Both the position numbers and the translations under genes were made by a program. A stretch of DNA of 64,000 bases, taken from assembly GCA_943787785.1 (NCBI GenBank), contig CALSNT010000002.1, positions 24,173-88,172 on the forward strand. Reading direction: 5' to 3'. This DNA is from an uncultured Paracoccaceae bacterium (GTDB taxonomy: Bacteria; Pseudomonadota; Alphaproteobacteria; Rhodobacterales; Rhodobacteraceae). The notes beneath the pieces were generated by a model. That model was given only the letters and a program-made list of their open reading frames with translations, was not told the origin of the DNA and did no database searches. Shown one piece after another: positions 18,610-27,818 of this stretch (positions are counted from its first letter, which is position 1; the number at the start of each line of letters is the position of its first letter).

Positions 18610-19407
18610 TCAGCCGCAGCCGCGGATATCGACCGCTTGTCCGTCGCCAATAACGGTTATGCGAATGTCCGACCGGTTGACTGCGAAGGCTGCTTTTTCA
18701 GTTGGAACCAGCTCAGCCTCGGTTGTGATCACGCTTCCCTCGCGCACAGTCGCGCCGCCCGAAATCCAGACTGAGGGGTCCGGCAGTTCGACAACCGCCA
18801 GTTCGTCTGCGCCCAATATGGGCATGGTGACGCTGGCGCGCAGGCTGAGACCGTCGCGGGTTGGACTGAGCACACACTCCACCGCCGTGACGCCGCCTTG
18901 CTTTCGCCCGGAAGGGCGGTTCTTGAGCGCCCGATCAATTCCCGGATGCGGCGCACTGGCGGCTTCGGTCAGATCAATCGCAAACGGCAGAGTGACGGGG
19001 ACGCAAACTTCTTCGCAAGCACCGAAGGTCATTTCGCCACTCAGTCGGATTGGGCCACTGGATTTCGCAACGACCTCGACCGGCAGAATCAGGCTGTCTT
19101 CGTACCCGATTGATCGATATCCGTTGGAGCGGAAGGTTTCAGGCACCGGCCAGTGCATGCTGACGGCGGCGACATTGTCAGACCCGCGCCACGAAAACTG
19201 AGGTGGGATGCCAACCTCACCCGGCGTACGCCAGTAGGTGTGCCAGCCCGGCCGCATGGTGATTTGCAGCGCAGCCATATGATTCCCGTCGGCCATCCGC
19301 CAGCCGTGCACGGTATCCAGGCGCGCCACATCCGACCCGGACTGAGACAAAACAGGCATGGCCGGCAGAAGTGCCAATGCGGCTGCGAGAAGTGATCGTT
19401 TCAACAT
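18610..19407 (-). CDS. DsbD N-terminal-like periplasmic protein
   Basis: The 265-residue protein has a signal peptide (about 1-21). The body resembles the N-terminal domain of DsbD-type thiol-disulfide interchange proteins (RPGWHTYWRTPGEVG). It carries a Cys131-x3-Cys135 pair in GACEEVCVP. No membrane domain follows, so it is a free-standing periplasmic protein. It may take part in redox or cytochrome maturation chemistry. It is convergent with the RND gene and divergent from yqgE. Confidence 0.82.
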   Translation of the reverse strand: MLKRSLLAAALALLPAMPVLSQSGSDVARLDTVHGWRMADGNHMAALQITMRPGWHTYWRTPGEVGIPPQFSWRGSDNVAAVSMHWPVPETFRSNGYRSIGYEDSLILPVEVVAKSSGPIRLSGEMTFGACEEVCVPVTLPFAIDLTEAASAPHPGIDRALKNRPSGRKQGGVTAVECVLSPTRDGLSLRASVTMPILGADELAVVELPDPSVWISGGATVREGSVITTEAELVPTEKAAFAVNRSDIRITVIGDGQAVDIRGCG

Positions 19408-19500
19408 GCCTGACAGATGGGGTGGCGAGCGATGAAATGGAAATCACTTTGTGGTCAACCGCACCTTGCGCGAATCTGACGACTCTTGCAGGATTGTCGG

Positions 19501-20073
19501 ATGCCCGGATTCTCAAATAGTGACCTCACGGGTCAATTGCTGATCGCAATGCCCGGTATGGGCGACCCGAGATTTGAGCGCTCGGTCGTCTATATTTGCG
19601 CCCATTCGGACGAGGGCTCGATGGGGTTGATCGTCAATAAGCCAACACCGGAACTGCCGTTTGAGGCATTGCTGAAACAGCTTGAGATCGACGTCGGCCC
19701 GGCGGCACGACAAATTCGGGTGCATTTTGGTGGACCGGTGGAAAACGGTCGCGGTTTTGTGCTGCATAGCGGGGATTATGACGGCAATGACTCGACCCTG
19801 AAGGTTGATGACGTCTTCGGCATGACGGCGACGCTGGATATTCTGGAGGATTTGGCGCGGGGTGAAGGCCCGGATCAGGCGTTGTTGGCGCTGGGCTATG
19901 CCGGATGGGGGCCGGGGCAGCTGGAGGATGAGATTATCCAGAACGGCTGGCTGACAGCCGAGGCGGCCGAATCGCTGGTATTTGCGCCTGATGATGGCAC
20001 GAAATGGGCCGGTGCATTGAAGTCGCTGGGGATTGATCCCCTGACCCTGTCGGCAGCAGCGGGGCGGGCCTGA
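19501..20073 (+). CDS. YqgE/AlgH family protein
   Basis: The 190-residue protein matches the YqgE/AlgH family over its full length: [42 protein letters not shown] and [11 protein letters not shown]. The family is widespread and its biochemical role is not settled. The ATG at 19501 gives the usual N-terminus; a TTG at 19486 is less likely. The gene stands between two leftward genes. Confidence 0.93.
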   Translation: MPGFSNSDLTGQLLIAMPGMGDPRFERSVVYICAHSDEGSMGLIVNKPTPELPFEALLKQLEIDVGPAARQIRVHFGGPVENGRGFVLHSGDYDGNDSTLKVDDVFGMTATLDILEDLARGEGPDQALLALGYAGWGPGQLEDEIIQNGWLTAEAAESLVFAPDDGTKWAGALKSLGIDPLTLSAAAGRA

Positions 20074-20151
20074 GTTTCGATCTACCATCGACGAGATCGG
20101 GGGCTGGCAGAGGTTGGAGCCTCTGGTGCGGATGTTTTTGAACCAATGATG

Positions 20152-21093
20152 TCAGGAGGTGCGCGGTGCGGCAGCCCGGTGCAGACGATCGTTGATGGCG
20201 CGGCCAAGGCCAGTGCCGGGAATCGGAGCGACGGCGATGTGCGTAACGCCGTCAGCGTCCATCTGGCGGAGAATGCGAAAGAGATTGGCGGCAGCTTCCG
20301 TCAGGTCGCCACTGGCCGAAAGCGTGACGTTGCCCCGAACATCACCAAAGCCGATCAAGACCTCTCCGGCGCGGGCCGCGGTGGCATTTAGACGTAATCG
20401 TCCCTTCGGAGCGTAGTGGGATGCGAGTTGTCCCGGTGCGGTCGGGGCATCGCTCTGGGAGGCTTCCTTGAGGTGAGTGCCGAGACAGGTTTCGATTGCC
20501 TCGGTTGGCAGCCCACCGGGGCGTAATAGGGTCGGTTCTTCGCTGAGACCGATGATCGTTGACTCCAATCCGACGTCACATGGACCGCCGTCCAAAACAG
20601 CGGCAATGCGACCCGCCAGTCCGTCTAATACGTGGTCTGCTGTGGTCGGGCTGACCCGGCCGGAGGGATTTGCCGATGGCGCTGCAACTGGCACTCCTGC
20701 CGCGCTCAACAGTTCCTGCGCTAGTGCGTGGGCCGGAATCCGTACGGCCAACGTATCAAGACCAGCGGTGACTAGCGGCGAGACGCCGCCGCCGGGCTTC
20801 ATTGGCAAAACCAGCGTCAGTGGGCCGGGCCAGAATGCGGCGGCTAGGCGCTTGGCGGCGTCGTTGAAGTTGACCAGCTCCCGTGCGGCATCCGTGTTGG
20901 CAACATGTGCGATCAGTGGATTGAACGTCGGTCGGTCCTTTGCGGCGAAGACGCCAGCCACCGCTCGGTCATTCAGCGCGTCTGCACCAAGCCCATAGAC
21001 AGTCTCGGTTGGAAAGGCGACGCAAGCGCCCTCGCGCAGCAGCTCTGCAGCGCGCGCGATACCGTCCTGATCCGGTTGCAGCCGTTCCGTCAC
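20152..21093 (-). CDS. L-threonylcarbamoyladenylate synthase (Sua5 type)
   Basis: The enzyme makes threonylcarbamoyl-AMP from threonine, bicarbonate and ATP for t6A37 modification of tRNA. The 313-residue protein has the YrdC core (FPTETVYGLGADA, AKDRPTFNPLI, APSANPSGRVSPTTADHV). It also has a C-terminal Sua5 domain beginning near LASHYAPKGRLRL, so it is the long Sua5 form and not TsaC. I chose the GTG at 21093, with GTGGGG upstream. A longer frame reaching 21225 has a non-homologous N-terminus. Confidence 0.92.
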   Translation of the reverse strand: MTERLQPDQDGIARAAELLREGACVAFPTETVYGLGADALNDRAVAGVFAAKDRPTFNPLIAHVANTDAARELVNFNDAAKRLAAAFWPGPLTLVLPMKPGGGVSPLVTAGLDTLAVRIPAHALAQELLSAAGVPVAAPSANPSGRVSPTTADHVLDGLAGRIAAVLDGGPCDVGLESTIIGLSEEPTLLRPGGLPTEAIETCLGTHLKEASQSDAPTAPGQLASHYAPKGRLRLNATAARAGEVLIGFGDVRGNVTLSASGDLTEAAANLFRILRQMDADGVTHIAVAPIPGTGLGRAINDRLHRAAAPRTS

Positions 21094-21233
21094 CGATTTG
21101 CCCCACTGACGCAGCGTTTCGGGTTGCCGAGACTGCCTGCGCAGACCATCCTCAGCACGTTGAAACCACGCGATTATCCGACCCGTACAGGCTTGCCAAG
21201 CCGTGCGCATGTATTGAAGGACCACATCTGCCC

Positions 21234-22931
21234 ATGACTTATCGCGCCCCGCTTGCCGACATGCAGTTCATGCTGGATCACGTCGTCGATTACGCCAGCG
21301 TCACCCGCACCGACCGGTTTTCTGAGGCTGGGGGCGAGATGGCGACGTCGATTCTGACGGAGGCAGCGCGGATGTGCGACGAGGTTCTCGCCCCGCTACA
21401 GCGCAGTGGTGATCTGCACCCGGCGCATTTGGATAACGGTGTCGTGCGCACGTCGCCGGGCTTTGCTGAAGGGTACCGAGCGATTGCCGAGGGCGGCTGG
21501 ATCGGCATGGCCGCGCCGGAAAGCGCAGGCGGGATGGCGTTGCCGCAGACACTGACCACCCTGGTCAACGAAATGATGGCAGGCGCATGTCTGTCGCTTC
21601 AACTGAATCCGCTGATGACTCAAGGACAAATTGAAGCGCTCGAACACCACGCGAGTGATGCGATCAAGGCTCTGTATCTGCCCAAATTGACGTCTGGCGC
21701 GTGGTGCGGAACGATGAACCTGACCGAGCCGCAGGCAGGCAGTGACGTCGGCGCGCTGAAGACCAAGGCCGAGGATGCTGGCGACGGGACCTATCGGGTT
21801 ACCGGGCAGAAGATTTACATTTCCTGGGCCGATAACGACTTTACCGAGAACGTGTGCCACCTGGTGCTGGCGCGTTTGCCCGACGCGCCCGAAGGGACCA
21901 AGGGGATCAGCCTGTTCATGGTCCCGAAACGCCTGCCTGACGCTGACGGGGCGCCGGGAGCGGCAAATTCTCTGCGCGTCGTCAGTCTGGAGCATAAGCT
22001 GGGGCTGCATGGGTCGCCAACCGCCGTGATGTCATATGACGACGCAATTGGTTGGATGGTTGGTGAGCCGAACAAGGGCATGGCAGCAATGTTCACTATG
22101 ATGAACAACGCGCGGCTAGGTGTGGGTGTGCAAGGGCTGGGCGCCGGTGAAGGGGCCTATCAGCAAGCGCTGGTCTATGCCCGTGAGCGCAGCCAATTCG
22201 GTAAGCCGATCAGCGATTATCCGGACGTGCGTCGGATGCTGACCACGATGAAGGCGGATTTATTCGTGGCCCGCGCAATGGCTTTGGATTGTGCCGTGGC
22301 GACGGATTTGGCCGTTGCGAGCGACAGCAAGGATTGGCGCGCCCGCGCCGCGTTTTTGACGCCGATCGTCAAGGCATTCGGCACAGACACCGGAATTCGC
22401 GTTGCTGACATGGCGATACAAATTCACGGTGGAATGGGGTTCATTGAAGAAACCGGCATCGCCCAATACCTGCGGGATGTGCGTGTCACTGCAATCTACG
22501 AGGGAACCAACGGCATCCAGGCGATGGATCTGGTAGGTCGTAAGATGGCAGACGACGGGTCGGCGGCGCTCGCCGTGTTGGATGATATGGCCGAGGACGC
22601 ACGGACGGCGCGAGGAATGTTGCCGGACCTCGCCGACGCGGTTGAAAGCGCAGTTGAGAATTTGCGCGACGACACCGAGAAGCTGGTCGCCTGTGGAGAC
22701 ATGGTCGATCGCGGGGCCGGGGCTGCCCCGTATCTGGCCGCATTCGCGCGGGTGTTGGGCGGACATTATCACCTTCGCGCCGCACTGGCGGCGGGCGGTG
22801 GCGGACCGCGGACCGCGCTGGCTGCGTTTTATATCGAGCGGATGCTGCCGGAGCACGAATCGCATCTGACCCATGCCCGCGCCGGGGCCGCAGGGTTGTT
22901 CGCTCTGTCGCCGGATGATCTGGCCGGATGA
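21234..22931 (+). CDS. Acyl-CoA dehydrogenase (DmdC-like family)
   Basis: The 565-residue flavoprotein has the long form of the family: an extra N-terminal segment (YRAPLADMQFMLDHVVDY), the FAD/substrate motifs MNLTEPQAGSDVG and YARERSQFG, and an added C-terminal helical domain. Length and start resemble the 3-methylmercaptopropionyl-CoA dehydrogenase (DmdC) branch common in marine Rhodobacterales. The substrate cannot be assigned from sequence alone. The end overlaps the next gene by 4 bp, linking it to an MBL hydrolase that could act on a CoA thioester. Confidence 0.9.
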   Translation: MTYRAPLADMQFMLDHVVDYASVTRTDRFSEAGGEMATSILTEAARMCDEVLAPLQRSGDLHPAHLDNGVVRTSPGFAEGYRAIAEGGWIGMAAPESAGGMALPQTLTTLVNEMMAGACLSLQLNPLMTQGQIEALEHHASDAIKALYLPKLTSGAWCGTMNLTEPQAGSDVGALKTKAEDAGDGTYRVTGQKIYISWADNDFTENVCHLVLARLPDAPEGTKGISLFMVPKRLPDADGAPGAANSLRVVSLEHKLGLHGSPTAVMSYDDAIGWMVGEPNKGMAAMFTMMNNARLGVGVQGLGAGEGAYQQALVYARERSQFGKPISDYPDVRRMLTTMKADLFVARAMALDCAVATDLAVASDSKDWRARAAFLTPIVKAFGTDTGIRVADMAIQIHGGMGFIEETGIAQYLRDVRVTAIYEGTNGIQAMDLVGRKMADDGSAALAVLDDMAEDARTARGMLPDLADAVESAVENLRDDTEKLVACGDMVDRGAGAAPYLAAFARVLGGHYHLRAALAAGGGGPRTALAAFYIERMLPEHESHLTHARAGAAGLFALSPDDLAG

Positions 22932-23971
22932 TGGACGCGACACCGGCGAAGCTGCGCTATCCCTGGGCGGAACCACCTGCATCGGGCGACATGATCGAGG
23001 TGGCCGAGGGCATCCTCTGGGCGCGTCTGCCGCTGCCGATGAAGCTGGATCACGTCAATGTCTATGCGCTGGACGACGGCGAAGGTTGGACTCTCGTCGA
23101 CACCGGGTTCGATACGCGCAAGACGCAAGCCATCTGGGAAACCCTGCTCGCCGGGCCGCTGGCAGGTAAGCCGGTAACCCGCGTTATCGTGACCCATCAC
23201 CACCCTGATCACGTCGGGCTGGCGGGCTGGTTTCAGGCGCAGGGGGCCGAGCTATGGACCCCACGCACGGCTTGGTTGATGGCGCGGATGTTGATGCTGG
23301 ATGAACAGGATCGTCCAGCGCAGGAGACAGTAAATTTCTGGAAATCTGCTGGAATAGACCCTGAAATACTGAATCAGCGCCTTGCGGAACGCCCATTTAA
23401 CTTTGCCGACGTTGTGCATCCGATGCCTTTGGGGTTTCGCCGGATTGATGACGGCGACACGATACGCATCGGCGGGCGAGACTGGGACGTCCGGCTTGGC
23501 GGAGGCCATGCGCCGGACCACGCGACCTTCTGGAGCCATGACGGCGATCTGGTACTGGGAGGCGATCAACTTCTACCCTCGATCTCGCCCAATCTGGGTG
23601 TCTACGCGACCGAGCCTCTGGCCGATCCGGTGAGCGACTGGATAAAGAGCTGCACGCGATTGTTCGAATTTGCGAGCGAAAAGCAACTGGTTTTGCCCGG
23701 CCACAAACTGCCGTTTACCGGCTTGCCAACCCGGCTGCGGCAGTTGCTTGACAATCACCACGGTGCGCTTGCCCGGTTAGAGACACATCTGGTGGCCCCG
23801 CGCACGGCCGCAGAGTGTTTCATGCCGCTGTTCAAGCGCCAGATCAGCGGTGGCGAATACGGCCTCGCGCTGGTCGAAGCGATGGCACATTGCCTGCATC
23901 TGTGGCACTCTGACCGCGCGACCAGAACCCGGCGCAACGACGGGGCATGGCTTTGGCAGAACAAGGGTTAG
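22928..23971 (+). CDS. MBL-fold metallo-hydrolase
   Basis: The 347-residue protein contains the metallo-beta-lactamase signature THHHPDHVG near residue 96. Further ligands are a GGHAPDH motif, a GGDQLLPSI segment carrying the bridging Asp and PGHKLPF carrying the last His. It should be a two-zinc hydrolase. It is translationally coupled (ATGA) to the acyl-CoA dehydrogenase, suggesting a joint catabolic pathway, perhaps hydrolysis of an acyl-CoA or thioester product. That role is inferred from context only. Confidence 0.9.
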   Translation: MMDATPAKLRYPWAEPPASGDMIEVAEGILWARLPLPMKLDHVNVYALDDGEGWTLVDTGFDTRKTQAIWETLLAGPLAGKPVTRVIVTHHHPDHVGLAGWFQAQGAELWTPRTAWLMARMLMLDEQDRPAQETVNFWKSAGIDPEILNQRLAERPFNFADVVHPMPLGFRRIDDGDTIRIGGRDWDVRLGGGHAPDHATFWSHDGDLVLGGDQLLPSISPNLGVYATEPLADPVSDWIKSCTRLFEFASEKQLVLPGHKLPFTGLPTRLRQLLDNHHGALARLETHLVAPRTAAECFMPLFKRQISGGEYGLALVEAMAHCLHLWHSDRATRTRRNDGAWLWQNKG

Positions 23972-23975
23972 GCCC

Positions 23976-24428
23976 ATGGACGACGATATCAGGACCGCCG
24001 CCGAGGCAGCCGAGGATGCGGCGATCCCCTGCGCGCATTCGGTCCACGCCGATGGAGCCTGCCCGGAACCGGTGCTTTTGCCTGCCGCTGCCGCGAAGAC
24101 GCCGGTAGAACAAAAATCTCCGGCCCGCTGGGCCTATGAGCGGCTGGTGCTTTACATCCAGAACTTTGAAAAACAGCTCGATACCGAGCATGAAGCCGCG
24201 ATGGGCTTTGCCGGGACCCATTCGGGCGTGCTTCGGATCGAGGGGATCGGCTATTTTGATCCTGATATCGTCACCTTCTACGGCAGCGATCCGGCAGGCG
24301 TTAAAACCCAACTTGTCCAGCATGTGACCCAATTGAATGTAATACTGCGCGCCCTGCCCAAAGAGTCCGAAGCAGCCGAGCCACGGCGCATCGGTTTTCG
24401 CCTTGTTGCCGATCTGGAACAGGACTGA
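23976..24428 (+). CDS. DUF6173-like conserved protein
   Basis: This 150-residue soluble protein begins with a low-complexity acidic/Ala-rich region. A conserved-looking core follows, including WAYERLVLYIQNFEKQLD and FDPDIVTFYGSD. From memory of the family I believe this is DUF6173, which is of unknown function; the assignment is moderate. The ATG at 23976 lies 4 bp after the MBL gene stop, so it is probably cotranscribed. Confidence 0.7.
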   Translation: MDDDIRTAAEAAEDAAIPCAHSVHADGACPEPVLLPAAAAKTPVEQKSPARWAYERLVLYIQNFEKQLDTEHEAAMGFAGTHSGVLRIEGIGYFDPDIVTFYGSDPAGVKTQLVQHVTQLNVILRALPKESEAAEPRRIGFRLVADLEQD

Positions 24429-24509
24429 ACGCGCGCTTGCGTCGCAGGTGACTCGCGCGCCCGATCCGGGCTAGAAGGCAGCAACTCAACTTCGTCAGGG
24501 AATAGACCG

Positions 24510-24644
24510 ATGGCTACTCACGAACATGGAACGATGGACACCTCGGTTCAGGAAAAGACTTATGCGGGGTTCGTGACCTTCGTGGCGCGCACAATCGTCG
24601 TGATCATCGTGGCGCTGATCCTGCTGGCGCTGATCAACGGCTGA
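24510..24644 (+). CDS. aa3-type cytochrome c oxidase subunit IV
   Basis: This 44-residue gene encodes an N-terminal polar segment (MATHEHGTMDTSVQEKTYAG) and one C-terminal membrane helix ending LILLALING. That is the exact plan of the small bacterial aa3-type oxidase subunit IV seen in Rhodobacterales, which sits beside subunits I and III in the inner membrane. An AGGGAAT ribosome binding site precedes the ATG. The main oxidase genes are not nearby. Confidence 0.85.
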   Translation: MATHEHGTMDTSVQEKTYAGFVTFVARTIVVIIVALILLALING

Positions 24645-24652
24645 CGTCGACG

Positions 24653-25270
24653 ATGATACAGCGCCTTTCCGCGTTGTTGTTGCCGATCATTCTGGCAGCC
24701 TGCGCGGGGGGCGAGGAAATATACGCTCCGATCGACGACGTCGCGTCCCGTGCCTATGTGCATGGAGGGCCGAGCACGCTGACCCTCTATACCGTGATCA
24801 GCAATGCCAGCAACAAAGGTGCGCACACCAGCTTGATGATAAACGGTCCTCAGCGGGTGATCTGGGACCCTGCCGGCAGCTTCAAGAATTCTGGAACGCC
24901 AGAACGCGGCGACGTGCTGTTCGGGATGACGCCGCAGATGCTGGACGTGTACATCGATTATCACGCGCGCAAGCGCTATCGGGTTGTCGAACAGGTCCTG
25001 CCGGTCAGTCCCGAAGTTGCCGCGATGGCCTTGCAAATTGTCCAGTCCGAGGGTCCGCAAGGCAATGCCACATGCTCGTTGTCGACAAGCCGTATCCTTG
25101 CCCGTTTGCCGGGTTTCCAGGGCTTCCCGGTCAGCTATTTCCCCAAGAAAACACGGGCGGCATTCGCCGCTAAAGGCGCATCGCAGCGCGTAATCTATGA
25201 CGATGATGACGACCAAAATGATGCGCTGATTGGATTTCCCGGGCGCCACGCGCTGGGCGCGCGGGGATAG
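24653..25270 (+). CDS. Putative lipoprotein, unknown function
   Basis: The 205-residue protein has a lipoprotein signal: a hydrophobic stretch and then a lipobox ending LAAC at about residues 14-17. The mature part contains YTVISNASNKGAHTSLMING and QRVIWDPAGSF. This pattern recalls small secreted proteins with a DUF4105-like papain fold (His and Asp near the N-terminus, Cys in NATCS further on). No family is assigned with certainty. It lies 8 bp after the oxidase subunit IV gene. Confidence 0.75.
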   Translation: MIQRLSALLLPIILAACAGGEEIYAPIDDVASRAYVHGGPSTLTLYTVISNASNKGAHTSLMINGPQRVIWDPAGSFKNSGTPERGDVLFGMTPQMLDVYIDYHARKRYRVVEQVLPVSPEVAAMALQIVQSEGPQGNATCSLSTSRILARLPGFQGFPVSYFPKKTRAAFAAKGASQRVIYDDDDDQNDALIGFPGRHALGARG

Positions 25271-25324
25271 GAAAACTGAGCTCTGTCCTGGATAATTTGG
25301 CCCGCTTGCGCAGTAAACTACGCC

Positions 25325-25654
25325 CTATCCGTCGAGCCATAAGCCTAGAAACAGCACGAGCGCTCCGCTAGCGATTGCCGCCAGCACATTCCGGCTGAAG
25401 TAGCCGACGCCGAGCGCCGCTGCGGCAGCGGCCAGTCGTGCCGGATCGGGCGCCCCTCCGGTCGCCGCTGGCCAGACAACAAGCGGAGCAACGAGACCGG
25501 GAATCAGTGCGACCGGCGTATACCGTAGCAAGCGCAGCACCATCGCGGGCAGTTCACGACCGCCGAGCAGTGCCAAGAATGACAGCCGGATTGCGTAGGT
25601 ACCAATGCCCAGCAGGGCGATGATGGTCCAGATCTCTCCGGTCGAATAGGTCAT
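25325..25654 (-). CDS. azlD: AzlD-type branched-chain amino acid exporter subunit
   Basis: AzlD is the small partner of AzlC in a branched-chain amino acid export complex. The 109-residue protein is nearly all membrane helices (four). It carries the family pattern GIGTYAIRLSFLAL and RYTPVALIPGLVAPL. The ATG at 25654 overlaps the azlC stop by 4 bp. Upstream in-frame sequence belongs to azlC. Confidence 0.88.
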   Translation of the reverse strand: MTYSTGEIWTIIALLGIGTYAIRLSFLALLGGRELPAMVLRLLRYTPVALIPGLVAPLVVWPAATGGAPDPARLAAAAAALGVGYFSRNVLAAIASGALVLFLGLWLDG

Positions 25655-26364
25655 TGCGCGTGCCGCCGTTCCAACCAAACCTCGACCGAGGCCCCGACGC
25701 TCATCGCTATGAGCCCGGCAATCAGCAGACCGACACCCGACGGCAAGCCTGCGAGGATCAGCGCAAAAAAGACCGATGTAAGCGCGGCGGCAATGTGGGC
25801 CAGCGACTTTAGCATGGGCGCGACCAACGCCAGAAATGTGATCGGCATGGCGAAATCCAAGGCATACTCGGGTGGGATACCGCTGCCGATCAATGCGCCG
25901 AGCAGCGAGAAGACCAGCCACGGCGGCGCAACGGGGATGACCGTTCCGAAGAAGTAGGCAACCCGTTCAGGCACCGTCAACGCCGGTTCCTGTTCATACT
26001 TCAGCACAGAGGCGGCATATGTCTGGTCGAAGTTCACATATGCTATCAGGGCGCGCTGCCAGAATGGTGCAGCGCCCAAATGCGGAGCCAAAGCGGCCGA
26101 ATACATTGCCATCCGCAGGTTCACGGCCAGTGCCGCCGCAATGACCAGAAACACCGGTGCATTCTCGGTCATCAGCTGTACGGCAGTAAACTGCGCCGCG
26201 CCGGCAATGACCAAAGCGCTCATCCCCATAGTCTGGACTATGTTCAGTCCGGCCTCGGTCGCAACAACGCCGAACAAGGTTGCGAAGGGGGCTGCGACCA
26301 CCACAAATGGCGCGCCATCGCGCAATCCGCGCCAGAATGCCGATTTCGTGGTGGAGGATGCCAT
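25651..26364 (-). CDS. azlC: AzlC family branched-chain amino acid exporter subunit
   Basis: The 237-residue membrane protein has the AzlC hallmarks: GLRDGAPFVVVAAPFATLFG near the N-terminus, SALVIAGAAQFTAVQL, and the NLRMAMYSAALAPHL motif. It pairs with AzlD downstream to export branched-chain amino acids. It is divergent from fdhD across a 52-bp gap that must hold both promoters. Confidence 0.92.
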   Translation of the reverse strand: MASSTTKSAFWRGLRDGAPFVVVAAPFATLFGVVATEAGLNIVQTMGMSALVIAGAAQFTAVQLMTENAPVFLVIAAALAVNLRMAMYSAALAPHLGAAPFWQRALIAYVNFDQTYAASVLKYEQEPALTVPERVAYFFGTVIPVAPPWLVFSLLGALIGSGIPPEYALDFAMPITFLALVAPMLKSLAHIAAALTSVFFALILAGLPSGVGLLIAGLIAMSVGASVEVWLERRHAQ

Positions 26365-26416
26365 GCCCGCGCCCTAGACTGCCTTTTGCGCCACTATTCG
26401 GACCAGAACCCGACCC

Positions 26417-27235
26417 ATGCAACCGCGAAATACCTATCTCATCGCGCCCGACCCGGAGGCACCGGCGTTGTCGCGAATGGTCGTTGGGGTCGATCAGACC
26501 GGCGCCGAGGTGTCTCAACCCGTCGTCGAGGAACGCCCACTCACGATTTTTCTGAACGGGCAGGAAATCGTGACCGCAATGACGATCGGAGACTATCCGG
26601 AGTATCTGGCTGTCGGCTTCCTGGCGAACCAGCGGATGCTTGGGGAGGATGAGACGGTGACTGGCGTCGATTTCGATGCCGAGTCCGAGGCAATCGTTGT
26701 GCGGACTGACGGCTTGTCGAATTACGAGGACAAGCTTGCCAAGAAGACTCGGACAAGCGGCTGTGCGGTCGGGACTGTGTTCGGGGACATGATGGAAGGG
26801 CTGGACAAGGTTCGTCTTCCGAAAACCGAGGTCCAGCTCTCCTGGTTGCGCACTCTTTCGAAAACCATCAACACCACGCCAAGCCTCTATCTCCACACCG
26901 GCGCAATCCACGGGACGGTGCTTTGCGAACAGGACAGGCCGCTGGTCTATATGGAGGATGTCGGTCGCCATAATGCCGTCGACAAGGTTGCTGGCTGGAT
27001 GCGGACCGAAGGTGTCACCGGCGACGACAAGATCCTCTATACAACCGGGCGGCTGACCTCTGAGATGGTCATCAAGACGGCACTGATGGGTATACCGGTT
27101 CTTGTCAGCCGCTCGGGGTTCACGGCCTGGGGGGTCGAGATCGCGCAGAAGGTTGGCTTGACCGTCGTTGGGCGCATGCGCGGAGAGCGGTTCGTCTGCC
27201 TGGCTGGTGCAGACCGGTTGGTTTGGGATGACTGA
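26417..27235 (+). CDS. fdhD: Formate dehydrogenase accessory sulfurtransferase
   Basis: FdhD delivers sulfur to the molybdenum cofactor of formate dehydrogenase. The 272-residue protein has EERPLTIFLNGQEI, the EDVGRHNAVDKVAGW motif and YTTGRLTSEMVIK. The usual CxxC loop is reduced to Cys116-Ala-Val-Gly119, so only the first cysteine is kept. It heads the run fdhD-mobA-mobB-moeA, with an 8-bp overlap into mobA. Confidence 0.92.
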   Translation: MQPRNTYLIAPDPEAPALSRMVVGVDQTGAEVSQPVVEERPLTIFLNGQEIVTAMTIGDYPEYLAVGFLANQRMLGEDETVTGVDFDAESEAIVVRTDGLSNYEDKLAKKTRTSGCAVGTVFGDMMEGLDKVRLPKTEVQLSWLRTLSKTINTTPSLYLHTGAIHGTVLCEQDRPLVYMEDVGRHNAVDKVAGWMRTEGVTGDDKILYTTGRLTSEMVIKTALMGIPVLVSRSGFTAWGVEIAQKVGLTVVGRMRGERFVCLAGADRLVWDD

Positions 27236-27818
27236 TGTGCCTGCCGTGATCCTTGCCGGGGGACGCGCGACTCGGATGGGGGGCGGCGACAAGGCTCTGT
27301 TACCGCTGAAAAGCGCGACGCTCCTGGATCACGTATTGCTGCGACTGAGGCCGCAAGTTGGGGATATAGCGATCAACGCGAATGGCGATCCGGCGCGTTT
27401 TGAAGCTTTCGGGCTTCCGGTTTTACCGGACAGTGTGACCGATCATCCCGGCCCTCTGGCGGGGGTTCTGGCGGGGCTGGATTGGGCCGCCGGGCTGGGG
27501 GCCGAGGCGGTTATCACTGTAGCTGCAGATACACCGTTTTTTCCCAGCGATTTAACCGAGCGATTGGCCACGCTCGACCAACCACTTGTGCTGGCGGCAA
27601 CCCGTGACGACTCGGGCAGGCTCTGGCGACATCCGACGTTTGGCCTCTGGCCGGTTGCCCTTCGTGATGACCTACGCTCGGCACTTAACGATGGTGTGCG
27701 CAAGGTGGTGCAATGGACCGACCGGCATGACGGGAGGTTTGCAGAATTCCCCGACGAGGCCGCCTTTTTCAACGTCAACACACCCGAAGATCTGGCACGT
27801 GCCGAGGCGATGACATGA
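27228..27818 (+). CDS. mobA: Molybdenum cofactor guanylyltransferase
   Basis: MobA transfers GMP to molybdenum cofactor to form the bis-MGD cofactor of DMSO-reductase-family enzymes. The 196-residue protein has the nucleotidyltransferase opening AVILAGGRATRMGGGDKAL and the VAADTPFFP motif. It ends in an FFNVNTPEDLARAE segment typical of MobA. The ATG at 27228 lies inside the end of fdhD, and the stop overlaps mobB (ATGA). Confidence 0.94.
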   Translation: MTDVPAVILAGGRATRMGGGDKALLPLKSATLLDHVLLRLRPQVGDIAINANGDPARFEAFGLPVLPDSVTDHPGPLAGVLAGLDWAAGLGAEAVITVAADTPFFPSDLTERLATLDQPLVLAATRDDSGRLWRHPTFGLWPVALRDDLRSALNDGVRKVVQWTDRHDGRFAEFPDEAAFFNVNTPEDLARAEAMT

